A stretch of DNA of 64,000 nucleotides from DATARR01 sp044868005 (GTDB taxonomy: Bacteria > Acidobacteriota > Thermoanaerobaculia > Multivoradales > UBA5704). Every line of letters begins with the position of its first letter. Position 1 is the stretch's first letter. Under the pieces are notes generated by a model. The model saw nothing but the letters and a program-made list of their open reading frames with translations. It did not search any database and had not been told where the DNA came from. The stretch covers positions 67,995 through 131,994 of the forward strand of contig JBIOVX010000277.1 in assembly GCA_044868005.1 (NCBI GenBank), in the 5' to 3' direction. Positions 8,988-18,191 of the stretch are shown one piece after another. Made by a program: the position numbers and the translations under genes.

Positions 8988-9299
8988 TCAGACCACTTCC
9001 CACGGCTTGGGCTTCATCCGACGAAGATCCCGTGCGCCATGGAGCACAGTGATGATCTGAATCCTCTCCGAAGCAAGGCGGTAGATGATCCGGTAGTTCT
9101 GGAAGAGGAGCTCTCGAACTCGATCCTTGCTCCGGGACTCGGGAACCTTGCGTCCCATCTCCGGAAAGGAGGAGAGTTTCTCTACGGCATCGATGATGCG
9201 GCCGACGAACTGTACCGCGTACCGCTCGGAGTCCCGCGCGATGTACTCGCGGATCGCAGCGAGATCGTCAATTGCGGGATCCGTCCATTCGATTCTCAT
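8988..9299 (-). CDS. Type II toxin, RelE/ParE family
   Basis: The protein has 103 residues. It shows the ParE/RelE fold pattern: an N-terminal strand (MRIEWTDPAIDDLAAIREYIA), the helix with FVGRIIDAVEKLSSFPEMGRKV, and the C-terminal beta hairpin YRIIYRLASERIQIITVLHGARD, which is characteristic of the ParE branch. ParE toxins poison DNA gyrase and RelE toxins cleave mRNA; the YRIIY and VLHGAR pattern favours ParE-like. Its ATG overlaps the upstream antitoxin stop (ATGA), which is the classic operon layout. Confidence 0.88.
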   Translation of the reverse strand: MRIEWTDPAIDDLAAIREYIARDSERYAVQFVGRIIDAVEKLSSFPEMGRKVPESRSKDRVRELLFQNYRIIYRLASERIQIITVLHGARDLRRMKPKPWEVV

Positions 9300-9475
9300 G
9301 TAGAGAGGAATCGCCGCTTGACCTCCTCCTGAGGCACGACCCGACCCTCATCGGCGGCGCGGAGACCGGCAGCGATCTTTTGACGAACGTAGAGCTCGTA
9401 CATGGCGTCATCCCAGGTCGCATCCTCCGGCAGTTTTTCGGCAAGGTCCCGGACCTCCTCTTTGACCGTATTCAT
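9296..9475 (-). CDS. Short antitoxin partner of the ParE-like toxin
   Basis: This 59-residue protein starts at the ATG at 9475 and stops at 9296-9298, overlapping the toxin start by 4 bp. It is rich in charged residues (MNTVKEEVRDLAEKLPED at the N-terminus, VVPQEEVKRRFLST at the C-terminus), and the middle WDDAMYELYVRQKIAAGL is helical. The size, charge, coupling and position before a ParE toxin support an antitoxin role. I see no clear ribbon-helix-helix or Phd motif, so the DNA-binding class is uncertain. Confidence 0.75.
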   Translation of the reverse strand: MNTVKEEVRDLAEKLPEDATWDDAMYELYVRQKIAAGLRAADEGRVVPQEEVKRRFLST

Positions 9476-9501
9476 AAGGCGCCTCCTTTACACCCTGCAT
9501 T

Positions 9502-11730
9502 CTACCTGGGTCGAGTCTTTTGAGACGACCTGGGAGAAGAGGCCCGGGGTTGTGGAGGCTTCGAAGATCGCGGTCTCTCTTCTCTGACGGCCGGCTCCGG
9601 CATCCCCACCAGCGTAAAATCCAGCCCGCGGTGGCGCGGCGAGGCCCCCACCAGCACGACCTCCACCGGATCGGCCAGACGGAAGATCCGCCCCTTGTTC
9701 TCCCCCAACAGCCGGTGCGCCTCCGGCTCGTAGCGATAAAAGTCATCTCCCATCGTGCGGATCGGCACCAAGCCATCCACGTAGTAGCCGTCGAGCTGGA
9801 CGAAGAGGCCGAAAGGCTGCACGCCCGTGATCCGCCCCGGGAAGGTCTCGCCGGCGCGATCGGCCAGGAAGCGAACCTTCTTCCATTGCAGGAGATCGCG
9901 CTCCGACTGCTCCGCCCGCCGCTCGGTCTGGCTCGTATGCTCGGCCATCACCGGCAGCCGCTCGGGGAGCCGCGAGCGCTCCGCCTCCCGCTCGGCGCGG
10001 CCGTGGAGCAGGGCCTTGAGCCGGCGGTGTACCACCAGGTCCGGGTAACGCCGGATCGGCGAGGTGAAGTGGCAGTAGAAGGGCGAGGCGAGAGCGTAGT
10101 GGCCCAGGCACTCCGGATCGTAGAGGGCGCGCTGCAACGTGCGCAGCACCACCGAGGAGACGAAATGCTCCTCCGGCCGTCCATCGACCGCCTTGAGGAC
10201 CTCCTGGAGCGCGCTCGGATGGAGGTTCTCGGCGTCGCCGCGCAGCGAGAGGCCGAAGGTGGCCAGCAGCTCCCGCAGCTCCTCCACGCGCGCGGGGGTG
10301 GGCGCGGCGTGAATGCGGAACAAGGCCGGGACCTTGCGGCTCACCAGCTCCAGCGCCACCGCCTCGTTGGCCGCGACCATGAACTCCTCGATCAGACGAT
10401 GAGCGACGTTGCGCTCCTCCGGAAAGACGCCCACCATGACGCCGTCGGTGTTGAGCACGACGTCCCCCTCCGGCAGGTCGAAATCGATCGAGCCCCGCAC
10501 CGTGCGCGCGTGATGGAGGATCTGCATCAGGTGGTGCATCTCGCGGAGGGTCGGGAGCACCGGCCCGTACTCGGCGGCGTCCTCCGCGCGCGGCTCCTCC
10601 AGGATGCGGCGCACCTCGTTGTAGGTCATCCGGCGGGCGCTCTGGATCACCGTCTCGGCGAAGCGGCGGGCGAGGATCTCGCCGTCGCGGTTGATCTCCA
10701 GGAAGACCGACGCCGTGAGGCGCGGCACCTGCGGCCGCAGGGAGCAGAGGCCGTTCGAGAGCCCTTCAGGCAGCATGGGCACGGCCCCCTCGGGATAGTA
10801 GACGCTGGTCCCCCGGCGGTAGGCCTCGAGATCGAGCGCATCTCCCTCCTTCACGTAGTGGGAGACGTCCGCGATGTGGACTCCCAGACGGAAGACGCCG
10901 TCCGGCAGGCGCTCGATCGACACCGCGTCGTCGAAGTCGCGGGCGCTCTCGCCATCGATGGTGATGATGGTGCGTTCGCGCAGGTCCTCCCGTCCCCTCC
11001 AGTCCTCCGGCCGCGGATCGGCGGGGAAACGCGACGCGGCTTCGAGCACGGCGTCCGGGAAATCGTCCGGAATGCCATAGTGGCGCAGCACGACCAGCAC
11101 GTCCACGCCCGGCTCCTCGGGATCGCCGAGGATCTCGAGGACCCGTCCGCGCGGCCGCCGGCCGGGAGCGGGACGCTCCACCGCGACCATTACATAGTGG
11201 TTTTCCGGAATGTCGCTCGCACCCTCCACCGGCAGCTCCAGAGACACCTTTGGATCGAACGGCACGAGCCACCGGCCGTCCTCCAGCGTGCCGACGAGGG
11301 TCTCATGGCGCTGGGAGAGGATCTTGACGACGGCGGCTTCCGGCAGGCGGCCGCTCCATGGCTGTGCCTTGCGGGAGAGGCGGCGCACCAGCACCGTGTC
11401 GCCGTCCAGCGCCTGCTTGAGATTCCGCCGGCGCACGAAGAACGCCGGCTCTTCGCGGAAGCCGGGGCGGATCAGCGCGTCCCCTTCCTCCAGCAGCTCG
11501 ACGATGCCGGCCGTGCCGCCGCTGTGCCGGGGTGCGTACCAGCGGCCCTCGATCTCGACGGCCCTTCCCTCGGCCTGCAGCTTGCGGAGGGCCTCCGCCA
11601 GCTCCTCGCCATCGGCGTCGAGCTTTCTCCGGAGCTGCCCCTCCTCCATTCCGTCCCGCCCGGCTTCATCGAGCCGCGCGGCGACTTCCCGCCGCAGGAG
11701 CCCCTCGGCTCCGGGGAATGCGATTGACAT
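9502..11730 (-). CDS. rnr: Ribonuclease R
   Basis: The protein has 742 residues. Domains in order are an N-terminal winged-helix region (1-70), cold-shock OB domains (about 70-220), the RNB catalytic domain with the aspartate cluster TIDGESARDFDDAVSIE and the signature HFTSPIRRYPDLVVHR, and a C-terminal S1 domain (PGRITGVQPFGLFVQLDGYY). A short Arg/Lys/Ser/Pro-rich tail ends the protein, as usual for RNase R. It degrades structured RNA from the 3' end. The ATG at 11730 has an AGGGAGA site, and the longer frame upstream would run across the tRNA. It is divergent from tRNA-Leu. Confidence 0.95.
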   Translation of the reverse strand: MSIAFPGAEGLLRREVAARLDEAGRDGMEEGQLRRKLDADGEELAEALRKLQAEGRAVEIEGRWYAPRHSGGTAGIVELLEEGDALIRPGFREEPAFFVRRRNLKQALDGDTVLVRRLSRKAQPWSGRLPEAAVVKILSQRHETLVGTLEDGRWLVPFDPKVSLELPVEGASDIPENHYVMVAVERPAPGRRPRGRVLEILGDPEEPGVDVLVVLRHYGIPDDFPDAVLEAASRFPADPRPEDWRGREDLRERTIITIDGESARDFDDAVSIERLPDGVFRLGVHIADVSHYVKEGDALDLEAYRRGTSVYYPEGAVPMLPEGLSNGLCSLRPQVPRLTASVFLEINRDGEILARRFAETVIQSARRMTYNEVRRILEEPRAEDAAEYGPVLPTLREMHHLMQILHHARTVRGSIDFDLPEGDVVLNTDGVMVGVFPEERNVAHRLIEEFMVAANEAVALELVSRKVPALFRIHAAPTPARVEELRELLATFGLSLRGDAENLHPSALQEVLKAVDGRPEEHFVSSVVLRTLQRALYDPECLGHYALASPFYCHFTSPIRRYPDLVVHRRLKALLHGRAEREAERSRLPERLPVMAEHTSQTERRAEQSERDLLQWKKVRFLADRAGETFPGRITGVQPFGLFVQLDGYYVDGLVPIRTMGDDFYRYEPEAHRLLGENKGRIFRLADPVEVVLVGASPRHRGLDFTLVGMPEPAVREERPRSSKPPQPRASSPRSSQKTRPR

Positions 11731-11761
11731 GGTGGTTGTTGTCTCCCTAGAATCACGCCGC

Positions 11762-11851
<90 letters not shown>

Positions 11852-12990
11852 ACCCAGTCTCCCCCCACCCAACTCGCGAATTCGATCGGCCGGCCTGCGA
11901 GAGGCCACGGCCCGCTGCGGGACCGCCGATGCCAGGCCGGCGGCGCTCCGTACAGAGGCCCAGGGAAAGGCCCGCAGCAGCTCTTCGAAGCGCGGCGCGA
12001 AGCCCAACCGGCCGGTCTCATGGATGAATCTCGCGATACCGCGCAAGCGGCCCGGCGTGGGCCGGCCCGAGATCTCCCAGGGATGCACCACCGTCAGCGC
12101 GAAGCCGCCGTCGTCCGCATGCTCGATCGCGGCGCGGATCAGCCGTTCGGGATCGGCGAGACGGCCCGTCCAACTTCCGGCGGGAAGGCGCAGCGGACCG
12201 CCGAAGGTGAGCGGGGGAAATTCCAGCAGGTTCAACGGCGGCCGCGAGCCGTTCCAGGAGAGGCGCGAGGCGAAACGCGGGTTGCTCAGCCGGCCGCCCA
12301 CCGGACAGGGCGAGAGCGAGCTATCGTAGAGAAATCCCAGCTCCGCCACCACCGGCAACCGTGAGCTGCCGAGGCCGCGCAGAGACCACTCCGGCGCCCG
12401 GAAGCCGAGCACCGGCTCGCCGATCAGGTCCTCCAACAGGTCCTTGGACCGCTCCACGTCGGACCGGAACGCCGCGAGGGAACGCTCGCAGGCGCGCAGA
12501 TGGAGATAGCCGTGGGATGCCACTTCGTGGCCCGCTTCGGCGATCTCCCGGATGCGTCCCGGCAGGCGCTCCGCCACTTCGCCGAGCACGAAGAACGTCG
12601 CCTTGCACCCGGCTTCGGCCAGCTTCTCCAGAACCCCGGGGAGGAGCCAATCCAGCTCTTCCGGCAAGGCCGGCCGGTCCTCCGGCTGCACGTAGCCGGG
12701 CACCAGGCAGGTGTGGTACCACTCCTCGACGTCCACGGTGAGGGCGAAACCGAAGGGAACCTTCAGTCGAGCGACCCGCGGAGCTTCCGGCGCCATCCTC
12801 TCTCTCATCTCGGCTCGTTCCGCCCCTGACAGGACATGTATTTCGGGAGCCCGGGATCTTCTCCCGGGGGTGAGCTGCCTCATGTTACATGCATTCAACG
12901 TGCCGGTGGCGGGAAGGGCACGACGGCGCGCGAGCTGACGGTCGTCGCCGGCGGCGGGACCATCCACCTGATCTGGACGTAGCTACGGAC

Positions 12991-14487
12991 CTAGTCGGAA
13001 TCCTCGCCGGCCGGCTCCGGGACCCCGCCCAGCGAGAACTTGAGACCCACATGGGCGCTCAACCGCTCGTCCACGTCCCCCAGAAACTCGCCGTGATTGG
13101 CGTAGACGATGCCAAACGGCACCTCGGCACCCCCGATCCTGCGAGTGACGGCCAGGGTGAAAACCCCGCGGTCCCGGCGCTCGGGATCGTCGCTGACGTC
13201 CTCGTAGCGGCCCGTGAAGTCGAGGCGAATGGGCTCACCCTCGCCGGCCGTCAGGAACTTGCGGCTCCAGCCGGCGGCGATGACGAGCTTCTTGGCGGCG
13301 TTGATGGTCAGGCCGGTGAGATCGTGATCAGGCAGGTCGAAGACCTTATCTTTCACGTCCGCGTACTCGGCTGAGAAGGACAGCTTGTTTCCGTCCGTCA
13401 CGGCATCCTTGTGATCTTTCACGAAACGGGTGTAGTCGGCGAGACAGCGGGTAAGAGTCTCCTCGCTCAGGGTCTCGGGAGCCGATGTGTCGAGATCCTC
13501 CTGGCACCTCCGCTTCAGGGCCCCGTTGAGATTCGCCATTCCCCTTTCATAGCTCACCTTGATCGCGGTCTCGTCGCCGCCCACCACGGAATCTCGGAAC
13601 CACTTGTTGGCGGAAAAGGTGAGCTGCGGCTGGTTGTCGAGCAGGTTGGCGAAGCGGTTCAGGCCCGCGTCGATGAACATCTGGCGCCGCTCCGCCAGAG
13701 CCGCCGCGGCCAGGTTCGCAGCCGCTTCGAACTTCTGCTTGAACTCCGCAAATGCATTCGCCTTACCCTCGCCGAGTTGCGCGCTGATGTCCTCGAAGGT
13801 CACCGGGTCGTCCCCGATGGCGATTCCATTGTCGCCGATGAATTGGGTGACCTCGGTCAGCGCGCGCTGTTTGGCCAGATCGCTGGCGCTTGACCGGAAG
13901 GACCGGTATAAGGCGTGGGTCAAGGATGCGAAGCGATTCTCGTAGTTCTTGAAACCGCGCCCGTGAGTGAGATCGGTCCAGCTAAAGGTGTAGCTCAAGG
14001 AAAAGTCATCCAGGCTGCCCAGGTCGTCTTCGATCTTCCCCACCAGATCGTCGCGATTTTCCTCGGGAATCTGCTCCTTGATCCCCTCAGAGATGATGGG
14101 CTGGCTGTTGACGATGGCCTTGAGCTGCGAGTTCTTGTCTTTCGAGAGGCCGGGAATCAGGAAGTTCAAGTCGAACACATACGTGCCTTCCGTGTCGCCC
14201 TCCTGGGCATCCCCCAGAATGCCGGAGAGGGCGAGCAACGGCAGGAAGTCTGTCGTGTTCGACTTCAGATTCGCCTCTCCCGCCTGGACGGCCGTCGGCT
14301 CGTCGCGCAGATCCTTGGCCTCCTTCGTTTCGAGCTCCTCGACCAGCTCGCTGGATGCTTCCTGGTCGACGCGCGCCCAGCATTCTTCGGGGGTCTCGTC
14401 CATCTCACACTGGATCGCCGCCCCGGCCTCGACGGAGACGCCCACAACCAGGAAGAGCAGGAAGACCAGAATCTTTCTTGATGTCAT
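12991..14487 (-). CDS. Exported protein of unknown function (498 aa)
   Basis: The protein has a signal peptide (KILVFLLFLVVGVSVEAGAA, residues 4-23) and a mature part of about 475 residues. The middle is helical, and the C-terminal third has alternating polar/hydrophobic strands (LVIAAGWSRKFLT, IRLDFTGRYEDVS, GVFTLAVTRRIGG, VPFGIVYANHGEF, LSAHVGLKFSLGG) like the end of an outer-membrane beta-barrel, although the last residue is Asp, not aromatic. Cysteines are few. It lies 15 bp after the 114-residue gene with a strong AGGAGG site, so the two form one operon. I do not recognise a family. Confidence 0.75.
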   Translation of the reverse strand: MTSRKILVFLLFLVVGVSVEAGAAIQCEMDETPEECWARVDQEASSELVEELETKEAKDLRDEPTAVQAGEANLKSNTTDFLPLLALSGILGDAQEGDTEGTYVFDLNFLIPGLSKDKNSQLKAIVNSQPIISEGIKEQIPEENRDDLVGKIEDDLGSLDDFSLSYTFSWTDLTHGRGFKNYENRFASLTHALYRSFRSSASDLAKQRALTEVTQFIGDNGIAIGDDPVTFEDISAQLGEGKANAFAEFKQKFEAAANLAAAALAERRQMFIDAGLNRFANLLDNQPQLTFSANKWFRDSVVGGDETAIKVSYERGMANLNGALKRRCQEDLDTSAPETLSEETLTRCLADYTRFVKDHKDAVTDGNKLSFSAEYADVKDKVFDLPDHDLTGLTINAAKKLVIAAGWSRKFLTAGEGEPIRLDFTGRYEDVSDDPERRDRGVFTLAVTRRIGGAEVPFGIVYANHGEFLGDVDERLSAHVGLKFSLGGVPEPAGEDSD

Positions 14488-14502
14488 GGCGGTTTTCCTC
14501 CT

Positions 14503-14847
14503 CTAGGTCACGGGCAGCATCAGATCGGTGACGTCCACACCCGCGGAGCGCGTAACCTGTTCGTTGTAGACGAACTTGGTGCCACCGGGCTTGAGGATCT
14601 GCATCTGGAGGCGGGCGGTGGATTTCGCGGCGAAGGTGATCACGATCTCGCCGGTATAGGAGCCGGGAGGAGTCAACGGCTGGCTGACCCCCGCGCGAAG
14701 CTGGGCATTGTTCCACTGCACGATAATGCTGCCCTGACGCCGCAGCACGCCTTCGGCCACGAACTTTACTTCCGTACCGTCGGGGCTCGAGACCTGCACG
14801 GTCAGGGTGGAGTTATCGGGGATCGGACTTCGCAGAAAGAGCTTCAT
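14503..14847 (-). CDS. Hypothetical protein with predicted beta-sandwich character (114 aa)
   Basis: The start ATG at 14847 follows AGAGGAGG. The sequence is mostly beta strands: STLTVQVSSPDGTEV, SIIVQWNN, GSYTGEIVITFAAKS, ARLQMQILKPGGTKFVY. There is no signal peptide and no cysteine. The repeated phrase 'SPDGTEVKFV ... KPGGTKFVY' suggests two related strands of one domain. It is the first gene of a two-gene operon with the exported 498-residue protein, so it may be a partner or accessory of it. The function is unknown. Confidence 0.7.
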   Translation of the reverse strand: MKLFLRSPIPDNSTLTVQVSSPDGTEVKFVAEGVLRRQGSIIVQWNNAQLRAGVSQPLTPPGSYTGEIVITFAAKSTARLQMQILKPGGTKFVYNEQVTRSAGVDVTDLMLPVT

Positions 14848-15119
14848 GAAGCCTCCTCTCTCAAAAGCCGGCGATCGGGTCGTAGACGGCCAGGCTGGGT
14901 GATGTCTTACTCATTCCATTATAGACGATTACAAGCGAATTTTCCGCCCCAGTTCCTCCCTGGTGCGTAGCGCCGGCGCCTGCCGTAGCTCCGCCGGCAT
15001 CCTTCCCCGCGGCTCCACAGGGTGAGGGGAATCCGTCCGCCCAAACGTTGAACGTTTACTTCTGAGCGAGAGAACCTCGCCAGGAGCCCTAACAATCCGA
15101 AAACTTGGAGGAGAGTGGT

Positions 15120-15851
15120 ATGAAACTGAACAGGAAGCTTGTGCAGAGTGTGGTCGCGGTGATCGCGCTCATGATGGTGGCCGCGGCGGCGTTCGCCAGC
15201 GACCACAGCAAAGTCGTCGTGCCTGGCGAGGAGTTCCTCGGCAAGTCGTACAGCGAGCTGGCCAGCGAGTGGACCAACTGGCTGGTGACGGAGCCCATCG
15301 CCACCAACCCGGCGTTCGATCCCGATGGACGGTTCTGCGACCGGAACCAATCGGGAAAGGTGTGGTTCCTGGCGAGCACCTTCGGCGGTGTTGCGGATCG
15401 CACCTGTGAAGTGCCCGCCGGCAAGGCGATCTTCTTGTCGCTGGGCGGAGTGTTCGTGAGCTTCGCGCCGGAGTTTCCGTCGGCGGGCGATCCCTGCCTG
15501 CAATTGGCGACGAGCCTGGAGCAGGTGCGGTGCGACGTCAACGAGGACGTGCCGGTGGCGCCCAACGTCTCCTTCGAGGTCACCCTCGACGGCGAGCCCG
15601 TGGAGGACCTCTTCGCCTTCCGCGCCCAGAGCCAGCCCGGTGGCTTCACCTTGCGGGTCCCGAGTCCGTCCTTCCTCACCGATCTCGGGCTCGCCGCGGG
15701 AGACCGCTCCCCCGCCGTGGCGGATGGATACTTTCTGTTCCTGAAACCGCTGCATCCAGGTGAGCACACCCTCAACTTCCGCCTGATCAATCCCGACCAG
15801 TCGGAAAGGGGTGTCAACTACACTTTGATCGTCGGGGGCGGCGCTGACTGA
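15120..15851 (+). CDS. Exported protein with the 'SYxEWxxxW ... FGG..RTC.VPAGKA' pattern
   Basis: The protein has 243 residues with a signal peptide at 1-26 (ending AAAFAS). The mature protein begins GKSYSELASEWTNWLV and continues SGKVWFLASTFGG, DRTCEVPAGKAIFLSLGG. I recall this pattern as a widespread but uncharacterised family of exported proteins in bacteria and archaea. Four cysteines could make two disulfides. The ATG at 15120 follows a GGAGGAGAG site. It is a single gene with a terminator-like hairpin after it. The function is unknown. Confidence 0.8.
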   Translation: MKLNRKLVQSVVAVIALMMVAAAAFASDHSKVVVPGEEFLGKSYSELASEWTNWLVTEPIATNPAFDPDGRFCDRNQSGKVWFLASTFGGVADRTCEVPAGKAIFLSLGGVFVSFAPEFPSAGDPCLQLATSLEQVRCDVNEDVPVAPNVSFEVTLDGEPVEDLFAFRAQSQPGGFTLRVPSPSFLTDLGLAAGDRSPAVADGYFLFLKPLHPGEHTLNFRLINPDQSERGVNYTLIVGGGAD

Positions 15852-15884
15852 AAAACCTGACCACTGCATCAACCTGACCGGCTG

Positions 15885-15912
15885 ACCCGCCGCCTCGCTC
15901 TGGGCGGCGGGT
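15885..15912 (+). terminator. Hairpin terminator between convergent genes
   Basis: A perfect 10-bp stem (ACCCGCCGCC with GGCGGCGGGT) encloses an 8-nt loop, about 33 bp after the stop of the exported-protein gene. It is followed by a weak T-containing stretch (TCTGCCTTTCG). Because the ankyrin gene on the other strand ends at 15932, the hairpin could serve both directions. The poor T-tract lowers confidence. Confidence 0.5.
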
Positions 15913-15931
15913 TCTGCCTTTCGTTCGCCCG

Positions 15932-16597
15932 CTACTCGGCCGCTTCCAACAGAGCGCGCATTTCGGAAGTTTTGGCGGCCTCGATGAGAGCGGCTTTGTG
16001 CTCGCCGAGCTTGGCTCCGGACGCGAGCAGGAGCCGGACGACCTCGGGGTGGTCCTCGTTGACCGGTCCGTACAGCAAGGGAAAGCCGCCGGGCGCGGCG
16101 TTGGGATCGGCACCGGCCTTGAGCAGGATCTCGCACATCTCGAGATTTCCCGTCCGCGCCGCCTCGGCGAGCGGCGGCACGCCGTACTCGTTGGCCGTCC
16201 TGGCGTCGGCCCCGGCTTCGACGAGCGCGCGCACCAGCGCGGCGTCTCCCGAATCCACCGCTTCAAAGACGATCGTCTTGCCGTACTCCATCGGCGGCGC
16301 GTTCTTCTCGTTCGGCGCCACGCCGCCGGCGAGCAGCGCCTTGACCACCTCGGCCTGCTTCCGCTCGACCGCGATCCAGAGCGCCGTGCGCTTCGCGGCG
16401 TTGGGCACCGAGGGATCGATGCCGGCCTCGAGGAAGAGCGTCACGCGCGCCGCGTCCCCCTCGGCGACCTTCTGCAGGAACGCCTCCTGCGTGAACGCGA
16501 TGCCCTCCTTCGCCAGGGCCTCGCGGGCGCCGGCCTGATCGCAACGGGCGGGCGGCACGGCAAGGAACAGCACAGCGACCGCAAGCAGCTTCTTCAT
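15932..16597 (-). CDS. Exported ankyrin-repeat protein
   Basis: The protein has 221 residues. A signal peptide covers about 1-19 (KKLLAVAVLFLAVPPARC). About five ankyrin repeats follow, recognisable by phrases such as GDAARVTLFLEAGIDPS, KQAEVVKALLAGGVAPN, GDAALVRALVEAGADART, GNLEMCEILLKAGADPN and DHPEVVRLLLASGA. The cysteine at 19-20 could be a lipid-attachment site, but the preceding residues are not a good lipobox. Periplasmic ankyrin proteins bind partner proteins; no partner is evident. The much longer open frame upstream is antisense to the beta-lactamase-like gene and is discarded. Confidence 0.85.
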   Translation of the reverse strand: MKKLLAVAVLFLAVPPARCDQAGAREALAKEGIAFTQEAFLQKVAEGDAARVTLFLEAGIDPSVPNAAKRTALWIAVERKQAEVVKALLAGGVAPNEKNAPPMEYGKTIVFEAVDSGDAALVRALVEAGADARTANEYGVPPLAEAARTGNLEMCEILLKAGADPNAAPGGFPLLYGPVNEDHPEVVRLLLASGAKLGEHKAALIEAAKTSEMRALLEAAE

Positions 16598-16720
16598 CAG
16601 GCTCTCCTGAGGCTCTCCTGTTTTTTTCGAGGCCGATTCCCGAGGCAGGTTACCATGGCTCCCGGCCCCAAACGTGCAAGCGAGCTGAGCCATGGCAACG
16701 AACCCGACGCCGGAGAGCCC

Positions 16721-17557
16721 ATGACCGCCGGCAGCCTGCGGACGCAGATCGAGAAGATCGGCCAGGACGCCGGGGCCGAGCAGGCGGGGGTCGCCTTTCA
16801 CGACTACGAGACCCACCATAGCTGGAGCTGCCACGGCGATCTCTGGTTCCACGCCGCCAGCACCATCAAGGTGCCGGTGCTGCTCGGCGTCTTCGGGGCG
16901 ATCCATGCGGGCCTGCTGAGCGAGGAGTCCCGGGTCCACGTGCGCAACCGCTTCTTCAGCGTGGTCGACGGCTCGCATTTCCGCGTCGAGGATGCCAACT
17001 CCGACGTGCAGCGGTCGATCGGCCGCACGATGAAGGTCCAGGAGCTGGCGCACCACATGATCGCCACCAGCAGCAATCTGGCGACCAACCTGCTGATCGA
17101 CGTCATCGGCCTCGCGGTGATGCAGCGCCTCCTGGCGCCGTTGCATCTCGACGGCATCGAGCTGCGGCGGGGGGTCGAGGACGAGCTCGCATGGCGGGCG
17201 GGCCTCAACAACCGGGTGACGGCGAACGGGCTGCTCCAGGCGCTGCGGCTGATCGTCGAGGAGCGGGCCTTCTCGCCGGAGGTCTGCCGGCGAATGCTCG
17301 ACATCCTGCACCAGCAGCGGTTCAAGGAAGGCATTCCGGCCGGCCTGCCGGAGGGCGCGCGGGTGGCGCACAAGACCGGCGAGATCTCGACCGCCGCCCA
17401 CGACGCCGGAGTCGTCTTCCTGCCCGACCGCGAGCCTTACGTGCTGACGGTCCTGACGCAATGGCCGTCCGAAGCCGGGCACCGGCGCGAGGCGATCGCC
17501 CACATCTCGCAGAGCGTCTTCGAGCACTTGCGGACCGCGGAGGAAGAGCTTGCCTGA
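16721..17557 (+). CDS. Class A beta-lactamase-fold serine hydrolase
   Basis: The protein has 278 residues from the ATG at 16721, which has GGAGA upstream; an in-frame ATG at 16655 would add 22 residues. Motifs are ASTIK (SxxK nucleophile), ATSSNLATNLL (the SxN motif) and AHKTGE (KTG). The layout and length match class A beta-lactamases and related 'beta-lactamase2' hydrolases. There is no signal peptide, which argues against a periplasmic resistance enzyme and for a cytoplasmic peptide or amide hydrolase. It overlaps the next gene by 8 bp in a three-gene operon with a peptidase-like and a ligase-like protein. Confidence 0.83.
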   Translation: MTAGSLRTQIEKIGQDAGAEQAGVAFHDYETHHSWSCHGDLWFHAASTIKVPVLLGVFGAIHAGLLSEESRVHVRNRFFSVVDGSHFRVEDANSDVQRSIGRTMKVQELAHHMIATSSNLATNLLIDVIGLAVMQRLLAPLHLDGIELRRGVEDELAWRAGLNNRVTANGLLQALRLIVEERAFSPEVCRRMLDILHQQRFKEGIPAGLPEGARVAHKTGEISTAAHDAGVVFLPDREPYVLTVLTQWPSEAGHRREAIAHISQSVFEHLRTAEEELA

Positions 17558-18191
17558 GCCGGAAACCCCGCCGGGCACACTGGCACTGCCGGTCGTGGAC
17601 GGCTTGCAACTAGCCCAGCCGTACCGCGAAGCGTTGTGGCCGGGCGGCATGCTGCGCGACGCCGACGGCCGCGGGCGGCGGCTGCCGCGCTTCTTTTACG
17701 AGATCGACTCCTGGCAGACGGCCCTCGACACGCCGCTCTCGCCGCACTTCATGCTCTGGGAGATGATCGGCGTCGACGTGCGCGAGGCCGATCTGCTGCG
17801 CACCTTCCCGCGCTACGTGCCCTGCGCCGTGACTCTGATGGCCGCGGCGCTCGAGCCGTTCCGTGCCGCGGTGGGCACCTACGTGCACATCGCCGCCAAC
17901 GGCGGCTACCGCTCGCCGGCGCACCGGCTGTCGAAGCTGGCGACGCCGCACTGCTGGGCCGCGGCGGTCAACATCTATCGCATCGGCGACGACTGGCTCG
18001 ATACGCAGTCGGCGATCGAGCGCTACAACCGCATCGCCGGCGAGACGATGAGCGGCGTCCGGGCGCGGCCCTACGGCACCGGTCCCGGCTTCGTCGTCGA
18101 CCAGATCCACCTCGACCTCGGCTTCGTCACCCTGGTGCCGCATGGCGCCGCGTCGGAGGACGGCGACGAGCCGGCGAGCGAGCCGCCATGA
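17550..18191 (+). CDS. Peptidase M15-like protein (degenerate zinc site)
   Basis: The protein has 213 residues and a TTG start at 17550 with AGGAAG just upstream, overlapping the previous gene by 8 bp. The segment YRSPAHRLSKLATPHCWAAA resembles the GYRSPxxN...SxHxxGxAxDI motif of M15A D-Ala-D-Ala carboxypeptidases, and DQIHLDLG resembles the final His motif. In the metal motif, the usual Asp after the His is replaced (AAAVNI), so catalysis may be altered or lost, or the metal ligand may be the Asn. It may act on a peptide or cell-wall-like substrate. No signal peptide is seen. Confidence 0.6.
   Translation: MPEPETPPGTLALPVVDGLQLAQPYREALWPGGMLRDADGRGRRLPRFFYEIDSWQTALDTPLSPHFMLWEMIGVDVREADLLRTFPRYVPCAVTLMAAALEPFRAAVGTYVHIAANGGYRSPAHRLSKLATPHCWAAAVNIYRIGDDWLDTQSAIERYNRIAGETMSGVRARPYGTGPGFVVDQIHLDLGFVTLVPHGAASEDGDEPASEPP

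Noticed and set aside
15998..16720. N-terminal extension of the class A beta-lactamase-fold gene
   Set aside because: The open frame before 16655 is the antisense of the ankyrin gene and contains no domain.
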